Assembly: GCF_029023865.1 (NCBI RefSeq)
Contig: NZ_CP118969.1
Location: 2,170,001-2,234,000 of the forward strand
Reading direction: 5' to 3'
Origin: Lactococcus lactis
GTDB lineage: Bacteria > Bacillota > Bacilli > Lactobacillales > Streptococcaceae
Length of the DNA stretch: 64,000 nucleotides
Shown: piece after piece, positions 63,784 to 64,000 of the stretch
How the letters are laid out: each line of letters opens with the position of its first letter
Position numbering within the stretch: the stretch's first letter is position 1
Made by a program: the position numbers and the translations under genes
Notes under the pieces: model-generated
The model's database searches: none
Seen by the model: the letters and a program-made list of their open reading frames with translations, nothing else
Told to the model about the DNA's origin: nothing

Positions 63784-64000
63784 AGGGTCTCAGATAACGA
63801 AGAATACTTTCTCACAATTTTGTGATTAACCTTGTCTAAACCTTGTTAGTTTTATCTAGCCATAATCTCATTTTATTTATATGTTTTTGGTTTCACTTTT
63901 TTCTGAAACCAATAATAGGATATGAACATTTTTGTACTAATCTCTATAGGTTCACTCTAAACTACTCTAAACGCATAATAACCAATATTGCCCACGTTAG

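Larger units (their letters stand above)
50800..64000. mobile_element. Phage-satellite-like island (PICI type), right end not seen
   Basis: Leftward early-to-late operon with primase-polymerase, SF3 helicase, prohead protease and sigma-4-like genes; opposite-facing CI-like repressor; RHH and Rha-type regulators; DUF3800 cargo. No tail, portal, terminase, major capsid or lysis genes. The chromosomal CTGTCAGT word is absent. This content matches phage-inducible chromosomal islands and the small ~15-kb prophage-like elements known in L. lactis. An integrase is not in view. Confidence 0.8.
63455..64000. other. 545-bp non-coding right part of the window
   Basis: No gene found. It holds TTGCCAACA twice (63498-63506 and 63508-63516), a 25-bp direct repeat (listed separately), a GGGGG...CCCCC hairpin with T run at 63730-63783, and TTGGTTTCA/TGAAACCAA (63887-63912). 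These could be att or regulatory sequences of the island; no att core could be matched to the left flank. Confidence 0.5.

Noticed and set aside
50738-64000. Complete prophage
   Set aside because: No terminase, portal, capsid, tail, holin or lysin genes; the content fits a satellite or remnant.

Overview
The window looks like a Lactococcus lactis chromosome, most likely subsp. lactis. It is AT-rich. It carries the cluster galactose permease-galM-galK-galT-lacA-lacZ-galE, a cre box of the lactococcal type, a T-box in front of hisS, and recF preceded by an S4-domain yaaA. These assignments come from reading the translations; no database search was run.

Layout. From 1 to 24.1 kb is ordinary chromosome: the 5' part of purA, a CadD-type transporter, several small hypothetical genes, hslO (Hsp33), dusB, three YitT-family membrane proteins, aspS, a HIT protein, hisS with its T-box, an Rgg remnant beside a small secreted peptide, pgsA, rodZ, a pair of M16-type peptidase homologues, yaaA-recF, and a MerR regulator divergent from a carboxymuconolactone decarboxylase-type gene. 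From 24.09 to 32.02 kb is a 7.9 kb integrative and probably mobilizable element inserted in the 3' end of galE. It encodes a tyrosine integrase, a DUF3173-type excisionase candidate, a HUH/SF3 Rep-type initiator or relaxase, a TcpA/FtsK-like ATPase and small unknown genes. From 32.0 to 50.7 kb is chromosome again: the gal/lac operon with its operator and cre, an RpiR-type regulator, an aldo/keto reductase, nadR, a 2-hydroxyacid dehydrogenase, two U32 proteins (trhP-like) and rlmA.

From about 50.8 kb to the right edge lies a phage-satellite-like island (PICI type). Its leftward operon runs from regulators through small early genes, a primase-polymerase and an SF3 helicase, to a short cassette with an HK97-type prohead protease. 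That cassette is bracketed by two 130-bp direct repeats. Two sigma-region-4-like proteins follow. The rightward side has a CI-like repressor, a DUF3800 protein and small cargo genes. No integrase, major capsid, terminase, tail or lysis gene is visible, so the island is either incomplete or continues past the window.

How the genes work together. The gal/lac cluster imports galactose or lactose, hydrolyses lactose and runs the Leloir pathway, under a dyad operator and CcpA. The galE-inserted element replaces the last codons and the terminator of galE with its own. The displaced native end survives at the far junction. The satellite's early region has textbook promoters with embedded operators and one strong candidate small RNA. 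A short word, CTGTCAGT or its complement, is scattered densely over the chromosome but missing from both mobile regions.
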